64,000 nucleotides of DNA from Apostichopus japonicus (lineage: Eukaryota; Echinodermata; Holothuroidea; Aspidochirotida; Stichopodidae). The position numbers and the translations under genes were made by a program. The notes under the pieces are model-generated. The model ran no database searches and was not told where the DNA came from. It saw only the letters and a program-made list of their open reading frames with translations. This document shows, in pieces, positions 48,982 to 62,204 of the stretch. Where the stretch lies: assembly GCF_037975245.1 (NCBI RefSeq), contig NC_092583.1, positions 353,764 through 417,763 of the forward strand, written 5' to 3'. The first letter of the stretch is position 1, and each line of letters begins with the position of its first letter.

Positions 48982-49892
48982 TTAATGGCATGGAGTTCTG
49001 ATTTAGGCAGCTTTGCGTTTTGGGCCGTCAATACCTTATATCAAATCCATCGATTACTGTTATAATAATTTATTTTCATCATATCAAGCACACACAACTT
49101 TGTGCGAATATAGTTAATGATATTGATTCGATCCACAATCACAAACCAACCCTTTGACGACTGAAATAAATCTATTGATAGCAGATATCTTATAGCAATA
49201 TAGCATCTTTATTTCTAGGCCTGAGAAAAGCATGTGAACAAGTAAGCCATTCTATTCTAATAAATAAGTGACCTATATTGTCTCTCGGAAAGCTCCGTTG
49301 CATGGTCTGAGTAGTGATAGACATCTATACATATGTTCATGGTGTGCTTTCCCCCTTACCGTCAGTAACAAGTGGGTTGCCACAGTGGTCAATTCTGGGC
49401 CCGTTACTCTTTGTTTTGTTTATTAATGACATGGGTCAAAGTATTAATCATTGCCCGGCCGATATGTAGGCAGATGATACAACATTTCAAATATAAGGCA
49501 AGTCTATAGATGATTTAAATACCAACTTAATGAGGATATGGCAACTGTATGCAAATGGTACAATAATATAAAATGGTTATAAATAGTAATAAAACCAAAT
49601 GCACGTTGATTGGTTGAAGACAAAGGCTGAAATCTATTCCAAATAACAAATTAAATATTACCGTCGAAGATTCTTTAAAGGAAAGTGTATGCTTTGATAA
49701 GATTGTGGGGCGTAAAAATCGACAATTAATTATCTTGGAATGAGCATTTCGATTCTGTTTGCAAGCTCGTTTCCAGTAGATTGGCTTTACTTAGACGAAT
49801 AAAACCATTCATTGATACCAATACTTGTATTATATTTATAATGGATATATTTTACCGACGTTTGAGTATTGTAGTTTAGTATGGGGTATGTA

Positions 49893-50414
49893 GAGGGCCG
49901 GATTTAGCTTGTGGGGGGCCCGGGCCACGGAATAGTTTGGGGAACCTTTCACGATTAGGCCCACTATCTAAGCGGAGTGCCACCATAGGTTGGCGCGTAG
50001 CGTGCACGAACATTTTGGCAGAAAATGCTTCCCAGATCGCTGGAAATGGCACTTCCCAGGCCTTGCAAGTTGCATCTAAACATTAATTTACATTTGTAAA
50101 CACTGAATTAATGGGATTTGTGGTGTCACGTGTGTGACAAGTTACGCAAATGTCGTAGACTTAAGACCATGTATACCTATTGGCCACCGTTGAACAAAAG
50201 TTGTCTTTCCATTAATACATGCATGTATTAATGGAAAGACAACTTTTATTCAGTGTGGAGTTTCGAACAAAGGTCCGTATTTTAAATGTTGACAATCGAT
50301 GGACGGACGGAAAGGCATCTTATGCCTCCATTTTTTGGACATCCAAATGTGGGGCCCCTAAATGTGGGGGCCCGGGCCTGGGCCCCGGTGAGCCCCACCG
50401 TAAATCCGTCACTG
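49893..50414. mobile_element. hAT-type nonautonomous element inside the LINE, 522 bp
   Basis: Ends GAGGGCCGGATTTA and (complement) CAGTGACGGATTTA, with 8-bp duplication ggtatgta/gatatgta (7 of 8) at 49885-49892 and 50415-50422. It carries, in reverse orientation, the core shared with the elements at 860 and 18090 (ACTATCTAAGCGGAGTGCC, GGTTGGCGCG near 49962-50000). It holds a perfect 52-bp palindrome. Confidence 0.85.
50196..50247. repeat. Perfect 52-bp palindrome
   Basis: Two 26-base arms meet at ...ATACATG/CATGTAT... with no spacer and no mismatch. It lies in the middle of the hAT-type element 49893-50414. Confidence 0.97.
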
Positions 50415-50633
50415 GATATGTATCATGCCAGAAATGTTCTCAGACCTAGTCGGCTACAGAAGGCTGCAACAAGAATTATTCTCAATGCAACTTTTGATGA
50501 TAGATCCAAAGACCCTTTTTAACGCTTTACATTGTCCTCACTCGAAAAACGATTAAAATGTAAAAGATCATCAGAAAACATTTTCAATTGTTGCTGCTAA
50601 GGAGTGGAACGAGTTATCAAAGGAGTGTCAAAA

Positions 50634-50769
50634 TAAAATAAAACTGTTAGCAAACTGCTTATCCACTAGAGAGCCTGTGTAAGAGAATGTGTAAAAGTAC
50701 GTTGGCCTGACGTTTCGATCCTAGCAGGATCTTCTTCAGAGGCTAAATGACAAGAGTCACACATCAAAT
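50634..50769. mobile_element. Penelope-like fragment inside the LINE
   Basis: Flanks read gagtgtcaaaa (50623-50633) and gagtgtaaaa (50770-50779), a probable target duplication. The first 80 or so bases match the insert at 28515. It then contains CCTGACGTTTCGATCCTAGC followed by AGGATCTTCTTCAGAGGC, whose minus strand (CTGAAGA, GATCC/GGATC stem, GAAAC) resembles the hammerhead-ribozyme core found in Penelope-like retroelements. Assignment is inferred. Confidence 0.55.
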
Positions 50770-51182
50770 GAGTGTAAAAGAATGCCAACTCCTTAAACAC
50801 CTTTAAACGTTTGATCCAGGACTTTAACTAATATTATGCTCTTAATTTCATTTCATTGATTGTTCCATGTTACATTTTGTGCCGTTGTCAATTTGGGATG
50901 TATTTTTCCCCTTTTCCATGCCATATTGTTATTCACGTTTGTATTCTTATTGTTCTTATTATGAATATTTTAATTTTATTCTTCTTTTAGCTTTGGTATT
51001 TCAAGGCCTTGGGGGGGGGGGGGGAGATAAGCCAGCTTACGCTAACAGAATTTACCCTTTAATGTTAAATAAATAAATAAAAATAAGCCCGAAATACTTC
51101 AAACATTTTCATTTTTACTTGTTTATTCATTACTTGCTAAACGGGGATAGGCCTAACTACATTTATACGGAGAATTTGTCGT

Positions 51183-51363
51183 CAGTGGCGTGCTCAACCC
51201 GGCCTTGGGAGGGGGAGGTGGGTTGGGGGGGGGGGGTTATAATTAACCAGGTTAAGAGTCAAACCATTTTTAGGGGCGTAGTATATACTTATTTTTTCAA
51301 CTACATACAAGAAATAGGTGTACACGTAGACTTTTAAGTTGAAATCCTGTATATACGCCACTC
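51183..51363. mobile_element. Possible further hAT-type remnant
   Basis: Starts CAGTGGCGTGCTC and ends at ...TATACGCCACTC, with a G run inside, resembling other short elements here. No matching 8-bp duplication was found, so this is tentative. Confidence 0.3.
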
Positions 51364-51659
51364 CATGATTTATACTATCGAGATAATTAGGGCCTGATAT
51401 TTCAATTATAGTAGCGCACTGACATAACAGTGAAATTTCAAGGCAGAGTAGTTTACCTCGTATTCCACTATAGTTCTTACACCCAGTCCCTTCTCACTGT
51501 AACCTATTGCATGTAAAAACCTAGGCAGTAATGTATCTGGAAATTTCTCACATGCTTACGTTTCCTGTGTTTTGCAACAGATCCCATACTTCAAAACCTA
51601 TTTCCGCAATCATATTTTGACAGACTGCAGGTGTCAACTGTCAATGTCAAGCCGACACC

Positions 51660-51900
51660 GTGATTCATATTGACACAGTATTGTGTTCACGTTACGTTTG
51701 TACATGGACAAAATGGAGGTCTTCGCAATGGGAACGAGACGGGTCGGGTGGATGTACTAACTGTTTTAACGGACTTAAGCTTCGTTTAGAAGCTTTGGTT
51801 TCGATTGTATGTACTATCTGTCGTCTAAGGAAACATTTTCTTCCTATATTCCCGAATGCTTTGGTAAATAGCGAACAGGAGAATAAATTCGTCATAGCAG
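51660..51900 (+). promoter_or_regulatory. Candidate first (non-coding) exon of the right-hand gene
   Basis: A CpG-bearing, less AT-rich stretch ends at a good donor (ATAGCAG then GTAGGC at 51900/51901). The right-hand coding exon at 63178 begins at an acceptor, so a 5' exon must exist upstream; this is the best-looking candidate. It also contains short open frames with no recognised product. Confidence 0.25.
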
Positions 51901-51929
51901 GTAGGCGTTTCAGAAATTAGTGCGTAACT

Positions 51930-54900
51930 CAGTGTAAACTGAAAGAGTATGAAGTAATATTAGTACGTAGGCTAAGTAGCAAGCATAATGTGTGCAAGTC
52001 GGTTGACTCATTTGTAAACAGTTGTCAACTTTACGAGATTACGTAAAGGCCAATGTTAGTAACTGGCAAAGTAGGCAGCAATTGAGATGACCTTGTACCG
52101 TTCCAGCATATGAAACAAATAAATTTGTAGCGTTAAATGTAAACAATATAATTAATAACAATATAATGAATAGAGGAGTTGTGTCGAGAATGTATAAAAA
52201 ATAATATTGGTAAATGGTATGTTACTAACTTAGCCTAGGTACTTTGATCAACAGCCACTAGCGTAGGTCCATGGTTTTTGCTGAAGTAAGAACCAAGTTA
52301 TTAAATTATAAGACTGTTTTCATAACATACATCCATGCATGCAAACTTATTGTCTACAATTTTCTTCAAGTTTCTTCCACACCAGCTCACATATTTGGGA
52401 ATGAAAATGTAATCTAACCTTGTAAGTTGTACTGTAGTCGTTGTCTTTGCAGCCATTTTCTATAGGAAGTAAAATATAATACTAAAAAGAAATGGTTCTA
52501 TTTAGCCCATATTTTGAACGGCTAAACTTAACCCATTGGCCAGCAGATCATCATGCGCCAGATGATAACCTACATCATATAGGCCAACTCAATGTAGTAA
52601 TGCCTTGCATAATGTTACAAACAGGTGCAATACTGCAATAATAACTTGAGCAAGTTCAAATTCTAATGTAGTATTTCTTCAATATACAGTCTCCATAGTA
52701 GTTGACTGTGTGAAACACTTTGCTAGATGCATGTGCAATATATAGGTTTTACCGTGTGAAGCATGAGTTACTCACAGAGAGTCGTTCTGACGTAAGAGTT
52801 GTAGAACATCAAAAGAATTATTAAAATACACCATACACTTATCCTCTCTGTAACAGAATTGTATCAACTTTATGTTACAATATTAAATGGCGTTAATTCA
52901 GCCATCCATCTTTCTTTAAAATTTTCAGTTGTAAATATTGTAGAAGAGGCCATCCAGTGTCGGAAGCTCATTGCGCGGAGGGCAATTCCACCCAGGGTTG
53001 TCCATAAGAGTTCCTAAGTAACAACAATGTGAGCTATTTTGGGAGGGAGTAGTATAGTGAAAATTGCCCTCATAAAACCCCAGTTCTTATACCATTAAGG
53101 GCAATTATGGAGGGTCATTAATAATTTTCAATTAGCCTCTAGACTTTAAATATTGGTTTGGGGAAGACCTGCAAGTTATACATACTTACCTAATTCTCCT
53201 CTTTGCAATTTGATCATGATATGGCCTGAATTTTAGAAAAATTTGCTTTGCTCTGTATTTACTATATGATCGATAGTGAAACACTACAGACTTCCACTGT
53301 ACATGTACATACAGGGACTATATGCAGAAGTTATGGTATTACTAATAATGTTTCAGGTAGGTTTGAAAGTATTATTGAACATGAAAGAATACTTGTGTCA
53401 CTTGTGTAATAGTGATTTAATTAGCTCATAAATTTCATAACATATATTCAAATGTCTTAGTGGGAAAAGTAATGGTTTACATTTTATCTTGAAAAGTATG
53501 GAAAAAAAAATGGAGAAAGTAGAAGGTACTAAATCCTTATAGTAAAATAACGTAACTATCTCAGACATGAATGTTAAGCTAGGATGTCTCCCAAACCAAT
53601 CCAAATTTTCTTAGCTGTGTGGGTGAGTTGTTCTTCAGAAAGATCTCTGTCATGAATATAAGCTAACGATAATAGTTGGATATGTGTCTCCTCTAACCAA
53701 TTTCTATTCTACGTTTAGAAAGTTACTTATAGTTTGTCTTTCTAACAGGATCTTTGTGAAGCATATATACATTTGAAATAGATCTACTTAGTCATGTATG
53801 TAATTGAAAATTTCTTTTAAATTTCTGCTTCAATGGTGAACTGAAAGTTGGCCAACTCTATAATGACAGTACCATGCCTGTCATTAGTTATGATGGGTAT
53901 CTCCCTTGGCTTGTACTGTTGAACCTTTTCACAAACTACAAAATTACCAGTGCTGTAAATCCTTCTTCAACTAGTTAACCCTATTTGTTTGGGTGTGGGT
54001 GTATAAATACAAGGAAGTGGTTCCAGAAGTCTATTAAGTATGCAAAGAGTGATTATGAGTAAGCATTGAAGGTGCAATCATTTCACCAAAGCTTTGAAAT
54101 TGGTCTGCACTTTTGTGCATTAGTTTCATACTGAATGGAATAAGGGAGTCAATACGGTGGTTTAATATATACATGTAGATATTGAGGTGAAGAATTTCCC
54201 AGTACATAGGTTACTTTCTCTTCAAACATACATGTACATGTGTTAAAGTTAACATTCATTAAAGTTCTATAATATTGCACAGTGGGTACAGGTAGAGTGT
54301 GGTAGTGGTGCATTGAGCTGCAGTCTCCTTGGTGACATATACTGTAGGTGTACCTGCCCACAGTGACTGCTTCCAATACCTCAGAAGGTAGAATTTATAG
54401 AGATATTACACACATTGGATAACAAATAAAGTGTTACTCATTGATTTCTGTCCTATTGTGATGTAATATGATTGGTGCTTATCAATGAATGATCTCCCAC
54501 TCCACATCTCTATGGTTTCTCATGAATGCAGGCAATAATATCCAAAACAATATTGAATTCTACATTTCATGCTGAGGGAAGTGTGATGATTTTAGTGTTA
54601 TTAATCATAGTGGAAGCCTGGTTATTGATTATTTCACGTCAAACGAAGCAATATATTATTCACACAACTTGCATATACCTTAGTTCTAAGGTAGTTTAAG
54701 AATAAACAGTATATATTGTAGTAATCTGCAGATCATGTCATTGTCTTACTGTACAGTTGCATTCTTTCTGGAGGATACAGTACTTTCTACTCTAATTATA
54801 GATACAGGGTGCATTATGCACAGTTTATTCCTTTCATGAGATTCTCTGAACATTGTAGAGTGCTCATGTGAATAATTGTAAAAGGTGTAAGTAGTGGTAA

Positions 54901-57900
54901 TCTTACAACATAGTGAGACTGCTAGCTGGCATCACCACCTGATTTTCAGGTGTTTTTTTTAGTAAGTACTTATTTGTGAACTTTCATACTAGTATTAAAT
55001 GATTAAATCAGCCAAGTTGATATCATTAATGGTTATTTTTTTTATATTATTCAACATGGTTGGTTATGGTCTACCACCAGACTGCAGTATGTAGTAGCAC
55101 AGTATGCTACAGTAAGTGTAGACAAGGAATCTTTTATATAATACGGTGCTATAGTACTACGTAGCCTGAATCTAGCTACCTGTATAGCCTGTATAGGATA
55201 TGCAGCCTGTATTGGCTAGTACAGGCTAGGAATCCTGTAATGGCTACCTGACCAGTGATGTTTGTTTCTATCATGTAGATTTTTTAACATTGTGATATGC
55301 ATCAATCTAATGAAGTGTATTTTAATTCAGTGGAAACAAAGGGGGGAATGGAAATTTAAGTAAGGTCTCTGCAGTTACTTAATTTGCAACAGCCAGTATC
55401 TAAACTAAATCGATCTTTTAATTGATGCAGATACCCTTAAAGTTATGTATGATCCCTATGAAGAAAAGATTGTTTTGAAAAAGAAAGGAAGCCAGCTAAT
55501 ATCTATTAAGTAACATATGAATTTCATTTAATGAAGACAGCAAGTATAAACTGAACTTGAGGTTCTACAGTTTGTTGTTGATTTGTTAACTATGTGAGAA
55601 GCACCTATTCCATAAATCCTTCAACTTGAATACAGTTATTCTTTTGATGTTAGTTTATAACAACAGGTCATCACATGTTTTGGGATGCTTTGCTTCCCAT
55701 TAGTGAGCATATTCCCGCAATCTTTTCTGAATCATTACAGCATAAATGAGAAAAACAGGCAAGTTCATGTTACTGTCAGCTGTTATTGGTTAACAATATA
55801 TGTACTCTACTGTACCACTTGTTTAGTGTTCCAAATACGAATGCATTAATGACAGCAATCATACTTCCTCCACTTAAACATTTAACCAGACTAAACAAGA
55901 GTGTTTCTTTCCAACAACAAAGGCAACAACAGCCATTACTTGTTTATAAAGACTACATGGGTACTAGTTGTTAACCTTGAATCAAAATACTGGATTTAAC
56001 CTTCATTGAATCCACAGATGGTAGACATTCTGTGTGATACTCTTGTCTGTTTTAGTAAATAGCAGCTCCCTGTTTGAAGTTTTGCTAACTGCAGTGGTGT
56101 TAGCAGACCAGTTGTACACATGTGGTTTGGTGCACAGAAAGAAATTTGGGATATTTCTTGTTGGCTCAATCTTTAAGGTCTGAACTACTTTTCTTGCAGA
56201 ATCTAAAGTTACATGTAATCATGTGTGACATACCTTGTGTTAGGTTTGAAATGTTGTAAAGTGTGTATAGTTATATTACATGAAATGAACATTCCTCAGC
56301 CTACTTAGCCATTTAAAATATAGTGTATCCACTGACAAGATATAGAATTAAATGTAAAAATGATTAATAAAATCCAGATGATGTGAACATTATTGACTTG
56401 CTGAAGTCCTCCGAACTACAACAAATCATCATAAGAAGGTTACATGTAGTTGCTTTAGAATCTCTCCGACATTATAAAGACATTAACCCGGCACTTTGTC
56501 TTAAGAATGGCTAATTATTGCAATGGTGATTTAGTTAATGACTGTTGTATTCCATTTATATTTAGTGCATGAAACTGAAAGTGAATTAAAAAATACCCAC
56601 TGACAGATTGCCTTTTAATCAACTTTGTTCTTTTAAAATTTTTGATGACTCGAAATTTAAACAAATATTCAACTTCAACAACTCAAAAGTGTCAAACAAT
56701 TGATATAATTGTCTAAGTGTTTGATGTTACATTTAGACACTCTAGTGAACAATTGCAAGCAATATTTGCTTTTCTATTCAAAATGGGAAACTTTGGGAGT
56801 CAGTACTTTGAAGCTCAACTGTGATACACTTCTTGTATTTACTGTACTTGACAGTTGTGTGCTATAGATATACATATTACAATAAAATGTTCAGTTATGG
56901 AAACAAACTATAGGACTAGCAAATTGTTTTTATGAGAATACTGATGAACAATTTAACAGCATCAGTCTGACTCTTTTTTGACACAGTGCTTTAAGTGATG
57001 AAGTCTCATTTATTAATGATTGAGGTGATCTGTTTTGTTTATTTTTGAAGGTCTTCATTAAACTATAAATATAAGTTAAGTAGGTCTGTAAAGGGGGAAG
57101 GGATTACAGGAGATTGGTTAGTTTATTACCCCAATAGCTTTAAATTGATAGGTGGTGAAAGGCCCTTTGGATTTCTGTGTTATATAGTATACAGTAGACA
57201 AATGATATTAAACTATACTGTATACTGAATCTTTGCCACATAATGAAACAGGTAAATTCATTGCATTTAGTTAAGTGGAGACAGACATGCACATGTACTT
57301 CCAAATGAATATTCCAAGTACTTTAGTTACATACATGCAGTTGTCTTAGCTAACCTATCAGGCTGACAAGCCATTTACCTACTCATTCTACCCGCACATG
57401 GTCCTATTCATGTCATTCTTCAATGTGGATCTCAATGTACAGAGTTAAGTTTACATGCAGTGTCTGTCAGGAATAGTGTAAGTTTCAACTGTGTGTCTAA
57501 AAGGTCATTATCTTAACAAGTAATGTGTGAAATCCGTTGTTCTAAATATTTTGTATACTGTACTTGATACACTTAACCTTGTTAAGAGATTGGAACATAC
57601 CATAAATGCCTTTGGAATTATGTTCCCAGCGTTTATTCGTTGTGCAATATTTATATTCCTATTGAGGTCATAATTATTATACTTCTGTGGAATTCCAATG
57701 ATCTGTGGAAAGGGCAAGAGTCTAGGTACTAACAGGATCTTGAGGTTTGCAAAGGGAGTGCTTAGACATGCAAAGGAGTGCTCATCAAATGATATTGGTG
57801 GTGTGTACTTTGTACTTATACAGGTGCAAATGACCTTGTTGCATGATGTTGTAAATACACGGTAGATTTTTGCAGATAGCCAAAGTTTAGAAGCTAGCTT

Positions 57901-60900
57901 AGTTTGCACAGAAATGTTAGTTGCATTTAACACCAAGTCTGCAAAAAGGTTAGCAAATTAAGTATTGACAAAACAGTAACAGGTGTAATATTATGGCTTT
58001 GAAGGGAACATAGGTACGGGCAAAGAGATTCATGTGATGGTATTAAAGATTTAAAAAGTAAATAGTCCTGATGTACAGTAATTTGTACCACAGTTGCAAT
58101 ATAGGGAAGTGGGAGGATAACAATATAAGTTTTACTAACAATCTTGAACATATTAAATGATAATTTAGCTAAAATCTATGTTGTACAGTAACATGTAACA
58201 GTTGTGATCATATTGTGTGTTTGGTACATGTACATTATACAGCAAGGTACTTTGGGCAGCAGTTATAGTTCCCTACAATACAGTGTACCAAAGATCTCTG
58301 TTGATGTTCCTTAGGTATGAACTACTTCTACTGCACATTGTCAACCATATGTTATATAGATCTAAGTACAGATGTGTAATTACTAGACAGTTTTTAAGAC
58401 TATTGACATTCATGTACCTCATGTATTACAACCTCTTTCTTAAGTGTGATTTGTGGTGAACTATGTTTCTGTCAACCAAAAAGAGATAAATTAGTTGTCA
58501 ACAACCTCATTTGAGAGTACTTCCAACAGGTCATCAGTTACTGAACAGATAATCAAGCATACTGTAGTAGGAACTGATTTATCAGTAGAGTTACAACTCT
58601 ACTACATGAAATAGTATCAAACTTCTGTCCATTAGGGAGAAAGCCTTTACTGAATATAGTGGAAGTCCATAAATAGCTCTGACTATAAATTACAATTCCT
58701 GACACTCTTGGATAAGTCCATAGTTGTAGCTATCTGGCTGTTTTCTGTTTATATTTTGGTTTCTATGCTTCCACATCGTCTTCAGAGAATGACAGCTAGA
58801 CTCATGAAAAGTTACTTTTTGAAGGCCTTGTTTTCCATATCCTGGCAACCTTTCTGCTGTTGCTATGTTGTGATATGTCCGTACCAGTCCCACCACCTGG
58901 CTGTGATAATGCAGTGCTCACTATTACCAGCTGTATTAATAATTACCCGAGACTGCCTTCATATTAAATTAATGTAACTATACTTTCCCTCTGTTTATTA
59001 ATATTTTGGTGTACATGTAGACTCAAGGGAAATGTGACTCGGTCCTTTTATTTGCAGCTTTCCTTGGTTTCCTGAGTACTACACTATACCTGCCTACAAT
59101 ATATGAGCATGTAATGCTAACATACTGAGCTGTGTATATCATTGTGACTCACAGTCCGAACAACAATATAAGAAATTCCTGAGTGGGTGCTGAAAAGGGG
59201 GTTTCAGTGTCTTTAATTGTCATTGTTAACCATTCACGGTAAACATAAAGGTTTATATATGTAGGGTATGCCCAGTAGTTAATTATGATTGATAATCACT
59301 AGTATGCACCTTTCATGTGCAATGAAGTGCATACAATATGACACCTTTGGTTGTCATGGTGAGAAATATTGTATGTGCATAGTAACAATTGGCATAGTGC
59401 ATGTTCTGGTGTGTTGCTAGTTCAAGTACTGTATGTAAATTGTTCAAATCATACAGTTTATGAAATACTATTTAAGTTTTACTGGATAAGCTAAGTGTAT
59501 TTGAACACATACATGTATGCATATTTTTGTATATGGAATAATGTTTTTGAATATTTTACATAAATGTTGCAGTTTGTTTAGTATTCATCTGGTTCGGTGT
59601 ACAAACATGTACATTATCAACTCTTGTGCAGTAAATTGGCCGTTACATGCATCAGATCATTTGCTGTGTCAATATATTAACACAATATATTAAGATTTTC
59701 TTTCTAGACGTGATTATTATTTCATACTTGAACACTGTGTGATATTGCTGTCCCTCCTTTAACCTCAACAAAATTAAGTGATGACATTTATTTGAATTGT
59801 TTTGCCATTGTGTCACTAAAGAGTAATTATGTAACCATGCAGTAGTTGTGATACCCATCCATAGTAAATAGTACTATTAAAACAAACAGTGCAAAAGAGA
59901 ACTTATTTATAGTCTAATGCTAGCCACATGACTGACATGACTTGAACCCACTAAGCACCCCTCTAAGCACCCCTCTAAGCCCCTCTTTTAGCCCCATTTT
60001 GTACCAGCTAGATTGAAGCTGGTGATAAGGTGGATTCTATAGTATTTACTAGAGAGGAATTAATATCTCTGTAAGCTCTGGTTCCATGCATACTGTACTC
60101 TAGGTTATTGCATTGACTACTGTTTTGTAGTAACAGACCACATGCAATGTTACACTACAGGTACATGCCATATCTCCCAAATCTTTTAAAACAATGCTGA
60201 TCATTTGGAGATAGCAGACATTGTGCAGATAATGCAGTAGTGTAGGTGGTATTTAGCATACATACAGTAGGTATCAATCACATACAAGCAAGCTACTGTA
60301 GACACATTGGCAAACTTGTTATTACAAAGCTGTAGTACTGTACATGCTGTAAATTATGAGTTAGGTGAAACAACATGTATGCTAAATGATGTTTCCAATG
60401 TTGTATTGGTAATGAAGATGCAATGGCACATCAATATGAAAAGCTCAATTTTATTAGAAAAAAAGAAAACAATAGGGAAAAGAAAGGGGTAGGAAGGGGA
60501 GAGGGCCATTATCTCAATTTATCGTATGATTTTTGTTTTGTCATTTATTATTTTATTCCGTCCATGATAGATTGATGATGGAAAATTTGTTCATTTATTT
60601 CATGTCTTTGACCATTTCGACAATATTCCTTCTGACAGTTGGGAACTTTACGCTTACAGTATGACAAACTATCAAAGATTAATTTTGCCGACCAAACCTC
60701 CCCACATTATGAACTAAATGTCTGATTATTTTGTTTGTTCGCCTTGTCCCTCTAAATGCTAAAAATCAAGGAGGAAATAATTCAATTGTTAGCTTTGCAA
60801 ATTGCCCCATTTCTTGCTACTGCCTGAGTCGTTGGTTAATACATACTATAGGATAAGTTGGCTAATCTCTGTCTCTGTCATCCTCTTCTGCTGGCTGTAA

Positions 60901-61998
60901 TCAATTCGTCAGCTATGACTCATTACACGGATTCCTTTGTTGCAAGAGGCAGCCACAACATTGCATATAACGGTTACCCTATCATCTGCTGTAATTGTAT
61001 ACTGCAATGTGCGTAAGCTAAGAACTTCTTGTCGTAGTAATGTTGATGAGGAATGAGAGTAGGAACAGATGAATTTCATTATAATGTACATAACAGAAGG
61101 GCCTTTAGGAGATTTAGGCACCAAAAATGCTACCAGTTGAAGGAAAAAGAACAAAGCTTAGCTTAAGATCATTTATGATAAACAGTATAAGGGAAATACT
61201 GTACCGTTTGTATGATGGTTAGGCACAGACTGCAAGTACAGATTGAATAATTGTATACAGAGTTTTTCAGAAATTATAAAGCTCATGTTTTGTGAATACA
61301 ACTGAATATAAGATCACAAAATACCTGATAATGGAATTGACTTCACAATGATGGCTGTATTGGTGATTCAATGTCTGGACTGGTAGAACAGATTTTATCT
61401 GTTGTTAAAAATGTATATTTAGAGGTTCTGTTTATTGGGTCCACACACAAACAATATCTAGTAACATACCGTATCCAGCCTAAATTGTAGAAGCTTTTGT
61501 GGGTATCGGTAGTGCAAAATAACTGTGACCAGTACAGTTGGTCCCGTAAATTAGTGTTTATATAATAAATCATATGTTGTGGCTATTGTTGTCATATCTT
61601 ATCTGTAAATACATGCGATAATTGGCGATAGTAAACAAACTTATATTGGCTTTTTCAAACACAGTTTGTTGCTCTGCAGCAACTTGCAGTCCTTAACTGC
61701 AGATAGTTAGCATTTATATTAACTATTTCAAACACAGTTTAAATTATGTTGGTCTGAAAAATTATTTTAAGAAATGATATTTTTTTGTGGATGGTGGGGG
61801 TGGGGTGGGTGGGTTATACGTGTTGGGTTGGTGTGTGGGTGGATACCTGTATAAGTGTTACTGTTTTCTTGTATTATTTTTTCTATTTACTAATGGGACC
61901 GCTCTACCAGACAAGTCCTCTGGGTTTTTTGGAGTGCTTCCTTTTACAATTTTCCCTGTTGTTGATATGTTTTGTCACTTAGTTAACTTATACATTGT
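51930..61998 (+). other. About 10 kb without recognisable genes, probable first intron
   Basis: AT-rich, with many short plus-strand and minus-strand open frames but none with paired splice signals plus protein-like wording. It is free of large tandem arrays, in contrast to the sarcoglycan introns. A block at about 60490-60850 (ATTAATTTTGCCGACC, CAATTGTTAGCTTTGCAAATTG region) has the look of a homeodomain-rich regulatory element; this is only an impression. TAAGCACCCCTC occurs in tandem near 59954. Confidence 0.45.
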
Positions 61999-62103
61999 AA
62001 TGAATGAATGAATGAATGAATGAATGAATGAATGAATGAATGAATGAATGAATGAATGAATGAATGAATGAATGAATGAATGAATGAATGAATGAATGAA
62101 TGA
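61999..62103. repeat. (AATG)n microsatellite, about 26 units
   Basis: Uninterrupted AATGAATG tetranucleotide repeat of about 105 bp. Confidence 0.99.
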
Positions 62104-62204
62104 CACTTCCTGATATTTCACCTCAAAATCATAAAATAAATATATGCTTGGAGACATTTGCTATACACATGATACAAGTAGACTCATACATGTTCCAAAT
62201 ATGC

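Larger units (their letters stand above)
49200..51085 (+). pseudogene. Dead non-LTR retrotransposon (LINE) 3' part
   Basis: Plus-strand translation shows reverse-transcriptase wording: SGLPQWSILGPLLFVLFIND, then ADDTT with the preceding Tyr codon mutated to TAG, then EYCSLVWG, RLQKAATRIILNATFDD, AAKEWNELSKEC and SLNTFKRLIQDF with a stop. Frameshifts and stops are present before and between these. The 3' tail contains GATAAGCCAGCTTACGCTAA and ends in (AAAT)n at 51061-51083, a common LINE tail style. The body is broken by insertions at 49893-50414 and 50634-50769. The clade (CR1/L2/Jockey-like) is not resolved. Confidence 0.85.

Noticed and set aside
57508-57936. 142-codon minus-strand frame
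   Set aside because: Composition looks random, no similarity recognised, no Kozak or splice support, and the region is otherwise intron-like.
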